Positions 18,574-25,827 of a DNA stretch of 64,000 nt are shown piece after piece (positions within the stretch are counted from its first letter, which is position 1; each line of letters begins with the position of its first letter). The stretch covers positions 124,001 through 188,000 of the forward strand of contig MZGW01000003.1 in assembly GCA_002029295.1 (NCBI GenBank), given 5' to 3'. The notes under the pieces are model-generated. The model ran no database searches and was not told the DNA's origin. It worked only from the letters and a program-made list of their open reading frames with translations. The stretch comes from Alkalithermobacter paradoxus (GTDB taxonomy: Bacteria > Bacillota > Clostridia > Peptostreptococcales > Peptostreptococcaceae). Made by a program: the position numbers and the translations under genes.

Positions 18574-18600
18574 AGGTATCACCTCCTCTTTTGGCTAACT

Positions 18601-18625
18601 AAAAAGAGCCTACAATCGTAGACCC
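18601..18625 (-). terminator. Terminator of the amidoligase-group operon
   Basis: On the minus strand GGGTCTAC and GTAGGCTC pair (two G-T wobbles) around a GATT loop, followed by TTTTT. It lies just before the small terminase gene and after the zinc-ribbon gene, so it separates the accessory block from the late block. Confidence 0.65.
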
Positions 18626-18631
18626 TTAAAC

Positions 18632-18847
18632 TTATTTTCTTTTTCCTTTTATACCCTTGTAGTTGTAATTCCCTTTCTTAACTTCTTCATATTCAGCTTC
18701 TACAGCTTCTTTATAATCACTACGTTTCCTTTCCTTTTCCTTGCAGCTTAAGCAAATGCAATCCTCATTATACATTGACATTATTCTACCCTCTTTTAAG
18801 CTTTCTCCACAGCGATCACAGGTTTTCTGAGTAAAAAATTTATCCAT
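18632..18847 (-). CDS. Small zinc-ribbon protein
   Basis: A 71-residue protein with two metal-binding pairs, CDRCGE near the N-terminus and CLSCKE in the middle, and a very basic C-terminus ending YKGIKGKRK. It could bind nucleic acid or a protein partner. It overlaps the upstream gene by 8 bases, so it is the last gene of the amidoligase-group operon. No function is assigned. Confidence 0.7.
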   Translation of the reverse strand: MDKFFTQKTCDRCGESLKEGRIMSMYNEDCICLSCKEKERKRSDYKEAVEAEYEEVKKGNYNYKGIKGKRK

Positions 18848-19592
18848 TTATTTCAGCACTTCCTTCCTGTTGTAATTTTCTAAAAGCACAACTGCCTTCA
18901 AGATTTGAAAGAAGTGTTTTCCTTATATCTTTATACCTACTTCCATTCATGCCAAGGCGAATGAGCCAAGTTCTGAATGCATATTTAGGGTTATCCTCCT
19001 GAGTCTGCTTAAAAGAGGTGTGTTTTAATTTTTGTGCGTTCACATTTATTAAAGATGCAAGTTCTATAAATGCGGATATTTTTTCATGGCTTAAGGTTTC
19101 ACCTAATAGCTTAAAGGTAAAAGTTCCTTTCTCAAAATCAAAGGATATGCCTTTGCAACCATCAGTTCCAACTTCAGTAATAGCATTTTGAAATTCTTCT
19201 AAAGTTTCTGTTCTCTTTAAATTCAAATTCTTTATAAAGGTTTCCTCAATAAAAGGTTCTTTTAATTCGAAGGTTTTAACAATTAGCTGCTGTTTACTGT
19301 AAAGCATATTTAAAATATTTATTAGCGTTTTTCCCGTATGCTCTCCTAATGGAATTTCTAAATTAAAACTATCAATAGTTGTATCCTCTATTTTTTCTTC
19401 AGAATCCTCTCCCTTTAAAATTTCGTTAAGTGTAACAACCCTACCTTGCGAAGTTATAATGGTTCCCTGCCTATCTATTGTGTAGATTTCCTTTTCCGTT
19501 TTAATTTCATAGGCAAAGCTTGGTGCTCCAAGATACTTTGCTTGAGAACCTAAGGCTTCACTTAAAATTTTAACTATTTCTTTTCTATCCAT
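18840..19592 (-). CDS. Uncharacterised phage protein sharing a C-terminal module with the amidoligase
   Basis: A 250-residue soluble protein. Its first 180 residues have no motif I recognise. The last 60 or so (from NAQKLKHTSF to SCAFRKL) match the C-terminus of the amidoligase at 20712: both carry N-P-K-[YF]-A-x-R-T-W-L-x-R-[LI]-G, then K-x-x-R-x-x-L and L-x-G-S-x-A-[FW]-R. The gene also has the same promoter element. The frame opens at 19652, but that part lies in the promoter; the ATG at 19592 has GGGAGG seven bases upstream. Such proteins have been labelled 'virulence-related' in phage genomes, without known role. Confidence 0.7.
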   Translation of the reverse strand: MDRKEIVKILSEALGSQAKYLGAPSFAYEIKTEKEIYTIDRQGTIITSQGRVVTLNEILKGEDSEEKIEDTTIDSFNLEIPLGEHTGKTLINILNMLYSKQQLIVKTFELKEPFIEETFIKNLNLKRTETLEEFQNAITEVGTDGCKGISFDFEKGTFTFKLLGETLSHEKISAFIELASLINVNAQKLKHTSFKQTQEDNPKYAFRTWLIRLGMNGSRYKDIRKTLLSNLEGSCAFRKLQQEGSAEING

Positions 19593-19602
19593 CTTCATTC
19601 CT

Positions 19603-19655
19603 CCCTGTGTTTTGGTAGTTACATATATCACTCTAAACACAGTTAATAGCAAGTA
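19603..19655 (-). promoter_or_regulatory. Shared promoter-operator element, copy A
   Basis: Minus strand: TTGCTA (-35), 16 bases, TGATAT (-10), within the block TTTAGAGTGATATATGTA that recurs in copies B and C. TGTGTTT before the -10 region and AAACACA before the ribosome site form an inverted repeat around it. CCAAAACACA is also shared. The spacing of all parts is the same in the three copies. Confidence 0.72.
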
Positions 19656-19705
19656 CTTTGTATAAATATTTTAAGAAGAAAACAGGCCCTTCAGTCTGCT
19701 TCTGT

Positions 19706-20017
19706 CTAATTTTCAATCGCTGTGTACCTTGGGTAGGTGTAGCCTTCTGAATCTACTAAAATGCTTTTCTTTGTTTTTGTGTTCCTAACCCTTATGCATC
19801 TTAGCTCTCCTTTTTCGTTGCAACCACCATCTTCTTTGGTTATCCAAGGCTGGTCTTTGCAGAAGTCTTTTGCAAATTCTTTAAATTCCTCATCTCTTAG
19901 TTCAATTTCTTTTGTAACTTCGTAGGCTGTTCCTTTTACTCCATCCTTCTTAGCTTCTTTTGTAAGTTCTTTAAGTTCCTTTAAATTTAAAACCTTTCTT
20001 CCAAATAATGCTATCAT
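19706..20017 (-). CDS. Small conserved phage protein of unknown function
   Basis: A 103-residue protein with a charged helical first half (LKELKELTKEAKKDGVKG) and a second half containing WITKEDGGCNEKGELRCIRV and a C-terminal DSEGYTYPRYTAI. No enzyme motif is visible. It is preceded by its own copy of the shared promoter element and by TGGAGG before the ATG at 20017, and belongs to the amidoligase group by position and control. Function not known. Confidence 0.65.
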   Translation of the reverse strand: MIALFGRKVLNLKELKELTKEAKKDGVKGTAYEVTKEIELRDEEFKEFAKDFCKDQPWITKEDGGCNEKGELRCIRVRNTKTKKSILVDSEGYTYPRYTAIEN

Positions 20018-20024
20018 TCTAAAA

Positions 20025-20083
20025 CCTCCAAGTGTGTTTTTGTTATACTATATATCACTCTAAAACACACATATATCAAGCTA
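20025..20083 (-). promoter_or_regulatory. Shared promoter-operator element, copy B
   Basis: Minus strand: TTGATA (-35), 16 bases, TGATAT (-10) in TTTTAGAGTGATATATAG. The inverted repeat arms are GTGTGTTTT and AAAACACAC, longer than in copy A and perfectly paired. The right arm abuts the TTGGAGG ribosome site of the gene starting at 20017. Confidence 0.7.
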
Positions 20084-20087
20084 ATTC

Positions 20088-20567
20088 TTAAAGTTTATAT
20101 CTATTATTTTTGCTTATAGCTTCAGCACTTACTTTCAATGCTTCTTCAATAAAACCTATATCAAAACCTGAAGATGTATATCCTTCTTTAACTATTCTTA
20201 GATACCTTTCACTTGGAAGGTTTAAGTTAATCCTATCTTTTATTTTATTGGTCATGATGTACACCATAGCAGTTACTATTTCTCCACTTTCAAGCTCCAC
20301 CTCTAAATCTTTTTTATAATAAAAGTTTGGGAAACCTTCGTAAATGTCTAAAGCTTTCTCATCTTTAGGTTTAACCTCCCAAACAAGTACTGGTACCTTT
20401 CCACCCTTAAAAGGTTCAATAGTAGCATAAGCATTATTAGGTACTCCTTTAAAAAGCAACCTAAAATCCTTTAACTCCCCCTTGCCATAAACCCTAGCCG
20501 TAGGACATCTTTTTTCCATCTGCTGAAGATTTAAGTTTGAACCATAAGCAATATACAATCTTTTCAT
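20088..20567 (-). CDS. Gamma-glutamylcyclotransferase-fold protein (AIG2-like)
   Basis: A 159-residue enzyme of the GGCT/AIG2 fold, which cleaves gamma-glutamyl-linked peptides to form 5-oxoproline. The diagnostic YGSNL motif stands at residues 8-12, followed by MEKRCPTARVYGKGELKDFR and the strand VPVLVWEVKPKDEKALDIYE. The conserved acidic residue of the family is likely the Glu in DIYEGFP. Amidoligases and cyclotransferases of this kind are known to co-occur in phages, where they may add and remove amide-linked groups. The start overlaps the upstream small frame (ATGA). Confidence 0.85.
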   Translation of the reverse strand: MKRLYIAYGSNLNLQQMEKRCPTARVYGKGELKDFRLLFKGVPNNAYATIEPFKGGKVPVLVWEVKPKDEKALDIYEGFPNFYYKKDLEVELESGEIVTAMVYIMTNKIKDRINLNLPSERYLRIVKEGYTSSGFDIGFIEEALKVSAEAISKNNRYKL

Positions 20568-20707
20568 CTATCAATCCACCCTTTCTGAAAGCTTCTAATT
20601 GGGCCACAGTTCCCCTGTATTGCCTTAAGTTTAATTCCTAGCCCATTAGTTCCTTCTACTACCCTAAGGGCGGTAATTCCGCCCTGTGGCTTTATGAAGC
20701 CAGCCGC
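20564..20707 (-). other. Possible 47-residue coupled ORF lacking a standard start; region with three hairpins
   Basis: Between the amidoligase and cyclotransferase genes one frame is open for 47 codons, with sensible residues (KPQGGITALRVVEGTNG, then GPIRSFQKGWIDR). It ends in an ATGA overlap with the cyclotransferase start, the mark of a coupled gene. No ATG, GTG or TTG is in frame; ATA or ATT would be needed. The same stretch holds three short hairpins: AGCCGC/GCGGCT over the amidoligase stop, TGGCTT/AAGCCA and AGGGCGG/CCGCCCT. It may instead be a structured intercistronic RNA or a gene remnant. Confidence 0.35.
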
Positions 20708-20711
20708 CTAT

Positions 20712-21635
20712 CTATGCGGCTCTCTGAAATCTCCAAGCTGCTGAGCCTTGAAGGTGCTTTATAAGGTGTTCTCTGCAGTTTTTGAATTCTTCACCTATAA
20801 AGCCTATTCTGTTAAGCCAGGTCCTCATTGCAAACTTTGGATTTTCAACCTGTGGCTTTTTACTGCTTGCACTCTTTTGAGTAAGGGCTTGATGGTTAAG
20901 TGCCAAGGCTAAAACTATATTTGACCTAATAACTCCTGCGTGCATGGTTCCATTAAAACCTCTAAGTTCAACTGTTCCTGTTCCGTTGAAAAAGCTGTGT
21001 AGGTTTAAGAAGTGGTATCTGCTTTCATGGTAATGCCTTTCTCTATTTGAACCGTATCCCTCGTACCAAATATCCTCAATCTGCTTCATGGTAGTAGGCT
21101 TTTTCTTGTTTATCCTTTCCACCAAATCTGCATCCATCTTTTTGCAGTATCTCATTCTTTCTCTCTCAATCTGAAGGCTTTCATAAAGCAGGTCATTTCT
21201 TGAGTAGATTATGTTTATAAAGTTTCTAATACTTCTTGGTGTATGGTCAGCTCCATCAAGGTGTATGTGAATCCCTGTGCAGTTTTGCTTTTCTGAAAAG
21301 GCTCCTGCTTTTCTAAGCTTTCTTACTATCTCCTGCAAAGTTTCTATGTCTTCTTTGTAGGTAAGTATTGGACTTACTAGTTCTACACTATACTCTTTTG
21401 TAGCTGCTACCTTCTCGTCATTTACTTTCTTTTGGGTGTAAATACTTCCGTCATACATAAGCTTCCATACTCTTCCGTCTGCTGCTGTTACCTTATAGGT
21501 ATCATAATAATCATTTTCTCTTTTTATACTTCCTCTTAAAACTTCTGCAACAACCTTTGCGGCCTTGTTTCTTGTAACTCCTGTCATTTCAATTTCAATT
21601 CCAAATCTTGCTTTTAAAAAATCTGTGTTTTGCAT
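20712..21635 (-). CDS. Amidoligase (Amidoligase_2, COOH-NH2 ligase family)
   Basis: A 307-residue ATP-dependent ligase of the glutamine-synthetase-like amidoligase family, predicted to join carboxyl and amino groups in peptides or the cell wall. Family signs are RFGIEIEMTGVTRN near the start, the histidine-rich GIHIHLDGADHTPRS in the middle and YHFLNLHSFFNGTGTVELRGFNG, whose Glu/Arg should be in the active site. The last 60 residues form a module shared with the protein at 18840. The frame opens at 21716, but this part is the promoter; ATG 21635 follows AAAGGGG. Confidence 0.86.
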   Translation of the reverse strand: MQNTDFLKARFGIEIEMTGVTRNKAAKVVAEVLRGSIKRENDYYDTYKVTAADGRVWKLMYDGSIYTQKKVNDEKVAATKEYSVELVSPILTYKEDIETLQEIVRKLRKAGAFSEKQNCTGIHIHLDGADHTPRSIRNFINIIYSRNDLLYESLQIERERMRYCKKMDADLVERINKKKPTTMKQIEDIWYEGYGSNRERHYHESRYHFLNLHSFFNGTGTVELRGFNGTMHAGVIRSNIVLALALNHQALTQKSASSKKPQVENPKFAMRTWLNRIGFIGEEFKNCREHLIKHLQGSAAWRFQRAA

Positions 21636-21643
21636 TTTTGTTT

Positions 21644-21706
21644 CCCCTTTCTTAGTGTGTTTTTGGTCATGTACATATATCACTCTAAAGGGGAGTAATA
21701 GCAAGT
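21644..21706 (-). promoter_or_regulatory. Shared promoter-operator element, copy C
   Basis: Minus strand: TTGCTA (-35), 16 bases, TGATAT (-10) in TTTAGAGTGATATATGTA, then CCAAAAACACAC. Here the left arm is CCCCTTT instead of TGTGTTT, and it can pair with AAAGGGG at the ribosome site further downstream, so the arm changes while pairing is kept. It precedes the amidoligase gene. Confidence 0.7.
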
Positions 21707-21734
21707 ATATTATCAAAGATTATTAACACTATTT

Positions 21735-23186
21735 TTATTTAATAGATTGTGCTACTGCAAAAGCAACATTTACAGTTACTGCATTACCTGCCTGCTTATA
21801 TAGCTGAGCATCTGAATTTACAGCCCTTGCTTTTTCAAATAACTCATCTGGAAAGCCTTGAAGTCTGAAGCATTCCTTCGGTGTAAGCCTTCTAATACGG
21901 TAATTTTTGTCCAATGTAGCCATTTGGCATCCTGTATCTAGAGTATTTGATATACCTTTTCCAACCCTGCCTCTTCTTGTTTTTGAATTAGGTACTGAAA
22001 TATTTATGCTGTCTCCAATCTCAGCTTCAGCATAGCCTTTTTTTGTAGCTTCTTTAACTGCAACTCCATGTCTGTCCTGCCCTGTTAAAGTAAACATTGG
22101 TTCATCTGCATTTTTAAATCTCCTTCCATTCTGACGTTTATTTTCTCTTTCAGGAGTTATAACAGCCCTTGCTTCAAGAACAGCATTTTGTGTTTGATTT
22201 CTGTTTAGTCCTCGCCAATCACTGGCACTGATTGTATGTGCTATTTTTATTTCATCAAGAATACCATCATTTCTATTAAACTCAATTGGAACACTCTCTA
22301 AAACTCCGCTATTCATTGCAGTTCTATTTACAACTCCTGCTGTATAACGGGAAGTAATACATCTTGATGTATCTGTGAGCTTTGGCTTTGTGTAAGACTG
22401 GTCTATAAAAATTTTGCTTCCTTCGCCCTTATTAGTTGTAACTGCTGGAGCAATTCCTTCTGATGAATAAACATTTCCATTCATACCTTTGCCGCTTGGA
22501 TTTATATTTCCTACGCAGTAAAGACCAGTCTTTGCTCCTCCACCTCCACCACAACCTGTAAGTGTGCAAGCTACTCCTTCTGCATCATAAACTCGCTCAC
22601 CTTGACAGCCGCCTATAATCTGCTTAAGAGCTGCTGCGTTTTCTCCTCTGACAGGTAGTATTTTTCGTCTACCTCTGGTTCTAAGATTTGCAATAATGAA
22701 CACACGCTCTCTGTTTTGGGGAACTCCGAAGTCTTTAGAGTTAAGCACCTGCCAGATTGCATCATACCCTGCTTCGGATATACAATTGAGATAGTTTGTA
22801 AAATCGAATCCTCTATTACTTGATAAAAGTCCTTTAACATTTTCAAAGATAAGGTATATGGGTTTATCCTTTTCTTCTTTGACTTTAACGAGTTCAATAA
22901 ATTTAAAAAAGAGTCCACTTCGCTCTCCTGATAAACCTTTTCGCTTTCCTGCAATAGATACATCTTGGCACGGAGTGCCTCCACACCAGATATCTGCATA
23001 AGGTATGTCTTCTGATTTGAGTTTTGTAATGTCATCTGCATACCACTCTCCTTCCGTATCAAACATAGCTCTATAGCTTTTTACTGCAAATTTATCTTTT
23101 TCACAAAATCCTATACATTTATGTCCTGCAAGTTCTAACCCCAATCGAAAGCCGCCTATTCCTGCAAAGAAATCAAGGAAGGTCAT
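21735..23186 (-). CDS. DNA cytosine-5 methyltransferase
   Basis: A 483-residue C5 methylase acting on phage or host DNA. Motif I FLDFFAGIGGFRLGLE is at the N-terminus, motif IV GGTPCQDVS with the catalytic Cys73 follows, then the ENV motif (IFENVKGLL), a QNRERVF motif and a long target-recognition region (about 190-420). The C-terminal motifs RLTPKECFRLQGFP and YKQAGNAVTV complete it. No restriction partner is next to it, so it is an orphan, probably for escape from host restriction. The ATG at 23186 lies one base after the upstream stop and after AAGGAAGG. Confidence 0.93.
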   Translation of the reverse strand: MTFLDFFAGIGGFRLGLELAGHKCIGFCEKDKFAVKSYRAMFDTEGEWYADDITKLKSEDIPYADIWCGGTPCQDVSIAGKRKGLSGERSGLFFKFIELVKVKEEKDKPIYLIFENVKGLLSSNRGFDFTNYLNCISEAGYDAIWQVLNSKDFGVPQNRERVFIIANLRTRGRRKILPVRGENAAALKQIIGGCQGERVYDAEGVACTLTGCGGGGGAKTGLYCVGNINPSGKGMNGNVYSSEGIAPAVTTNKGEGSKIFIDQSYTKPKLTDTSRCITSRYTAGVVNRTAMNSGVLESVPIEFNRNDGILDEIKIAHTISASDWRGLNRNQTQNAVLEARAVITPERENKRQNGRRFKNADEPMFTLTGQDRHGVAVKEATKKGYAEAEIGDSINISVPNSKTRRGRVGKGISNTLDTGCQMATLDKNYRIRRLTPKECFRLQGFPDELFEKARAVNSDAQLYKQAGNAVTVNVAFAVAQSIK

Positions 23187-23187
23187 A

Positions 23188-24423
23188 TTAATCACAACCT
23201 TCCTTTTTGATATCAGCATATTTAATTTTATTACCATCTCTTAAAAGAAACACATCTTCATCAGCTCCCATTTGCTCTATATATCTCTTTACAATAACAT
23301 CAGCATACTTTTCATCAAGCTCTATGGTATAGCAGATTCTATTAGTCTGCTCACAGGCAATCAAAGTAGAACCACTGCCGCCAAAAGGGTCAAGAACAAT
23401 ACAATTGCTCATGCTGCTGTTTTGAATTGGATAAGCACAAAGAGCTACTGGCTTCATTGTTGGATGGAGAGCATTCTTAGATGGTCTGTCAAAGCTCCAT
23501 ATAGTACTTTGTTTTCTATCAGAGTACCAATTATGCCTGCCTTCCTTCTTCCAACCAAAGAGTACAGGTTCATGTTTCCACTGATAAGGACTTCTGCCCA
23601 GTACCAAGCTTTGCTTTGCCCAGATACAAACTCCGGATAAATAAAATCCAACAGCTTTAAAAGCCTTTCTAAAGTTTAATCCTTCTGTATCTGCATGGAA
23701 TACATAAATTGAAGCATCTTTCTCCATAGCATCATACATATTAGTGAACGCCTTATAAAGGAAATTATAAAACTCCTCATCTTTAAGGTTATCATTTTGA
23801 ATCTTTCCGGCTTTTGCTTCATATGCAACATTGTAGGGAGGGTCTGTAACCACTAAATTAGCTTTTTTACCATCCATTAAAGCCTCATATGTTTCAGCTT
23901 TAGTACTATCCCCGCAAATAAGCCTGTGCCTTCCAAGCAGCCACAAATCTCCCTGCTTTGAAATTACAGGTTCTTTTAAAGCATCTTCAACATCAAAATC
24001 ATCTTCTTTTATTTCCTTGTCATGAACATTGCTAAACAGTTCTTCTATCTCTGGCGGTTCAAAACCTGTAAAGGAAACATCATAATCTATACTCTGCAAA
24101 TCTTTAATAAGCTCAGCAAGAAGTGCTTCATTCCACTCTCCGCTTATCTTATTAAGTGCCACATTCAAAGCCTTTTCCTTTGTTTTATCTATATCAATAA
24201 CAACACAATCAACTTCTGTATAGCCTAAGCTTTTTAAAACCTTCCATCTTTGATGACCGCCAATAATTGTAAGGTCTGAATTTACAATAATGGGATCTAC
24301 ATATCCAAATTCAGTTAAACTGTTTTTTATCTTTTCATATTCCTTATCACCCGGCTTTAAATCTTTTCTCGGATTATATTTAGCTGGTACAAGGCTGTCT
24401 ATTTTTAATTTCCTAAACTGCAT
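23188..24423 (-). CDS. ParB-N domain fused to N4/N6 DNA methyltransferase
   Basis: A 411-residue protein. The N-terminal 110 residues are a ParB-like domain (LVPAKYNPRKDLKPGD, IIGGHQRWKVLKSLGYTEV). The rest is a beta-class amino-methylase: VVTDPPYNV (motif IV) comes first and DPFGGSGSTLIACE (motif I) near the C-terminus. Such fusions are common in phages of Firmicutes and act as orphan methylases. The frame opens at 24441; ATG 24423 follows GGGGAGGTTTAATAAG and is preferred. It is followed one base later by the cytosine methylase gene. Confidence 0.93.
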   Translation of the reverse strand: MQFRKLKIDSLVPAKYNPRKDLKPGDKEYEKIKNSLTEFGYVDPIIVNSDLTIIGGHQRWKVLKSLGYTEVDCVVIDIDKTKEKALNVALNKISGEWNEALLAELIKDLQSIDYDVSFTGFEPPEIEELFSNVHDKEIKEDDFDVEDALKEPVISKQGDLWLLGRHRLICGDSTKAETYEALMDGKKANLVVTDPPYNVAYEAKAGKIQNDNLKDEEFYNFLYKAFTNMYDAMEKDASIYVFHADTEGLNFRKAFKAVGFYLSGVCIWAKQSLVLGRSPYQWKHEPVLFGWKKEGRHNWYSDRKQSTIWSFDRPSKNALHPTMKPVALCAYPIQNSSMSNCIVLDPFGGSGSTLIACEQTNRICYTIELDEKYADVIVKRYIEQMGADEDVFLLRDGNKIKYADIKKEGCD

Positions 24424-24427
24424 CTTA

Positions 24428-24853
24428 TTAAACCTCCCCAAACCTTGATTTTATATAGCAGCTGTGACTGCAGTATTTTCTGTTTTTATTTCCATAAGAG
24501 CTAAACTCTTTTCTGCAGTAGGCACAGGTGTATTTATAAACAGCTGTATCCTTCCTGTTTCTTTTGTCTTGATTATTTTTCCACCAGATTCTTCTGCATT
24601 CTTCAGAGCAGAATTTCCTTACTCTCCCTTTTTTCTTTTGTTTTAATTTCTTACCACAGTGAAGGCATACAAAACTCTGCTTTTTCATCTCTTCAATGTT
24701 CAAACTTACTACAGAAACATCACCGCAAAGACCATTCCTTTTACAGTAGCTTTTTACTGAATCTCTTGATAAACCAAGAACTGCAGCTATTGCTTTATAT
24801 CCTAAACCTTTAAGCCTTAGTTCATGAATCTGCTGTTTTTCCACCTCAGTCAA
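24428..24853 (-). CDS. HTH and double zinc-finger DNA-binding protein
   Basis: A 141-residue protein. A helix-turn-helix like that of resolvase or sigma-4 domains fills residues 1-40 (LRLKGLGYKAIAAVLGLSRD, VKSYCKR). Two zinc-finger units follow: CLHCGKK...FCSEECRR, with a tail IWWKNN, and CAYCRKEF...YCSHSCY. Proteins of this build occur upstream of methylase genes in clostridial phages. A role in transcription or in guiding the methylases is possible but not shown. Its end overlaps the ribosome region of the methylase gene. Confidence 0.75.
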   Translation of the reverse strand: MTEVEKQQIHELRLKGLGYKAIAAVLGLSRDSVKSYCKRNGLCGDVSVVSLNIEEMKKQSFVCLHCGKKLKQKKKGRVRKFCSEECRRIWWKNNQDKRNRKDTAVYKYTCAYCRKEFSSYGNKNRKYCSHSCYIKSRFGEV

Positions 24854-24974
24854 TTTCTTTATGCCTCCTTTCCTTTTTGCGATAAGATTAATGCAAAATC
24901 TTTAGAAAATGCCATAAAAACATTTAAAAATCACTCATTGAACTTGATTTTTGAATAGTTTTTATATAAACATC

Positions 24975-25019
24975 AAAAGCCTATAAATCCTTGTATTTTC
25001 AAGGTTTACAGGCTTTTAA
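24975..25019 (-). terminator. Hairpin, probable bidirectional terminator
   Basis: AAAAGCCT and AGGCTTTT form the outer stem with an inner AAACCTTG/CAAGGATTT stem, in a 413-base gene-free stretch (24,854-25,266). It lies 120 bases upstream of the HTH gene and would end messages from the HNH side. Confidence 0.55.
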
Positions 25020-25022
25020 TCT

Positions 25023-25204
25023 TCTGATTTTTACAGATACTTATCTGCAAAATATAAAACAGCTTAATGGCTGATTTTTCAATAGTTACAGCTGATTTTT
25101 CATAAAATATATGCTACCCCCCTTATTAAATTCTGCGAAATTTCGTGCGAAGGGAGCCGCCCGACGTAGGGGGTTCAAGTGGTGAGGATAATGATGCCCC
25201 CTAC
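25023..25204. other. Probable cos/packaging region
   Basis: This gene-free segment next to the HNH nuclease gene has an unusual GC-rich core (about 25,113-25,205) in AT-rich surroundings. It contains the palindrome CGAAATTTCG (25,136-25,145), GTAGGGGG and CCCCCTAC arms (25,166-25,173 and 25,197-25,204) and, to the left, two GCTGATTTTTCA repeats 21 bases apart (25,070 and 25,091) plus a partial third copy at 25,023. HNH genes in cos phages usually flank the cos site, and repeated small-terminase sites beside a nicking palindrome are the known design. Cut positions are unknown. Confidence 0.45.
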
Positions 25205-25218
25205 CCTTTGTTGAAGAA

Positions 25219-25264
25219 TTATCAACAGATTGTCCACAGGTTATTAACATATCATTGTTGATAA
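25219..25264. promoter_or_regulatory. Cluster of DnaA-box-like sites
   Basis: Three near matches to TTATCCACA: TTATCAACA (25,219-25,227), TTGTCCACA (25,230-25,238) and an inverted TGTTGATAA (25,256-25,264), each one base off. They fill the gap between the HNH stop and the cos-like segment. Chance is possible in such AT-rich DNA, but three in 46 bases is notable. Confidence 0.4.
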
Positions 25265-25266
25265 CT

Positions 25267-25647
25267 TTAATAAGAATAGACTCGTCCTTTCCTTCCCCAT
25301 CTGCCGTCTTCCTTAGCAGTCTTTCTATCATGACAGCTTTTGCATAAACTCTGCCAATTGCTCTCATCCCAGAACAACCTTTCATCACCTTGATGTGGTT
25401 TAATATGATCCACTACAGTTGCAGCAGTAACAATACCTTTTCTTTTACACTCTTCACACAGTGGGTGTTTATGCAGAAACTGTTTCCTAAGTCTTCTCCA
25501 CCTGCTACTGTTATAAAGGTATCCATAGGGTCTGCAGTTTTTATTGTAGGTTTTATTTATTTCCTTTTGATGTTTCTCACAGTATCTGTCGCAGGTAAGT
25601 TCAGGACAGCCAGGATAACTGCAGGGTCGTTTAGGTTTTACTGGCAT
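25267..25647 (-). CDS. HNH endonuclease (phage packaging-associated)
   Basis: A 126-residue nuclease of the HNH family that, in cos phages, assists terminase cutting. Zinc-binding pairs are present at CSYPGC and CDRYC and at CEECKRKG with CKSCHDRK. The HNH core is ATVVDHIKPHQGDERLFWDESNWQ, read as D-H...N...H, with the last His in CHDRKT. The ATG at 25647 is chosen because the product then starts MPVKPKRPC, as in related proteins; the frame extends to 25665. The late promoter candidate lies 90 bases upstream. Confidence 0.88.
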   Translation of the reverse strand: MPVKPKRPCSYPGCPELTCDRYCEKHQKEINKTYNKNCRPYGYLYNSSRWRRLRKQFLHKHPLCEECKRKGIVTAATVVDHIKPHQGDERLFWDESNWQSLCKSCHDRKTAKEDGRWGRKGRVYSY

Positions 25648-25684
25648 ATATATCAGTCCTCCCAAGTTATGTTTTTACATATGA

Positions 25685-25712
25685 AAACCACCACAGTTTT
25701 TCTGTGATGGCT
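25685..25712 (-). terminator. Hairpin upstream of the HNH gene
   Basis: On the minus strand CCATCACAG and CTGTGGTGG pair around AAAAA and are followed by TTTTC. It would lie in the leader of a message from the promoter at 25,736, so it may act as an attenuator or antitermination target rather than a full stop. Confidence 0.4.
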
Positions 25713-25735
25713 TCATCTGTTTTTTCACTTCGTCT

Positions 25736-25786
25736 ATTATAATACTACTGCGGATACAAGGGTGTCTTTCAATGTCTTTTAGTGTC
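25736..25786 (-). promoter_or_regulatory. Candidate activator-dependent late promoter
   Basis: A perfect TATAAT (25,736-25,741) has no good -35 hexamer. Instead, three GACA units with 10-base spacing (TGTC on the plus strand at 25,763, 25,773 and 25,783) cover positions about -32 to -55. Helically phased repeats in that place fit an activator site. The ArpU/RinA-like protein encoded at 26,142-26,546 is the obvious candidate regulator. Confidence 0.5.
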
Positions 25787-25827
25787 CTCTTTAATAGATA
25801 TCTAAATTCTTTTTTCCTAATTATAAT

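Noticed and set aside
22613-23062. 149-codon frame inside the cytosine methylase gene
   Set aside because: It is a shadow in another frame of a gene with all C5-methylase motifs.
25086-25388. 100-codon open frame on the minus strand over the cos-like region
   Set aside because: It overlaps the HNH gene in another frame, has no ribosome site, runs through the GC-rich non-coding segment and has odd composition.
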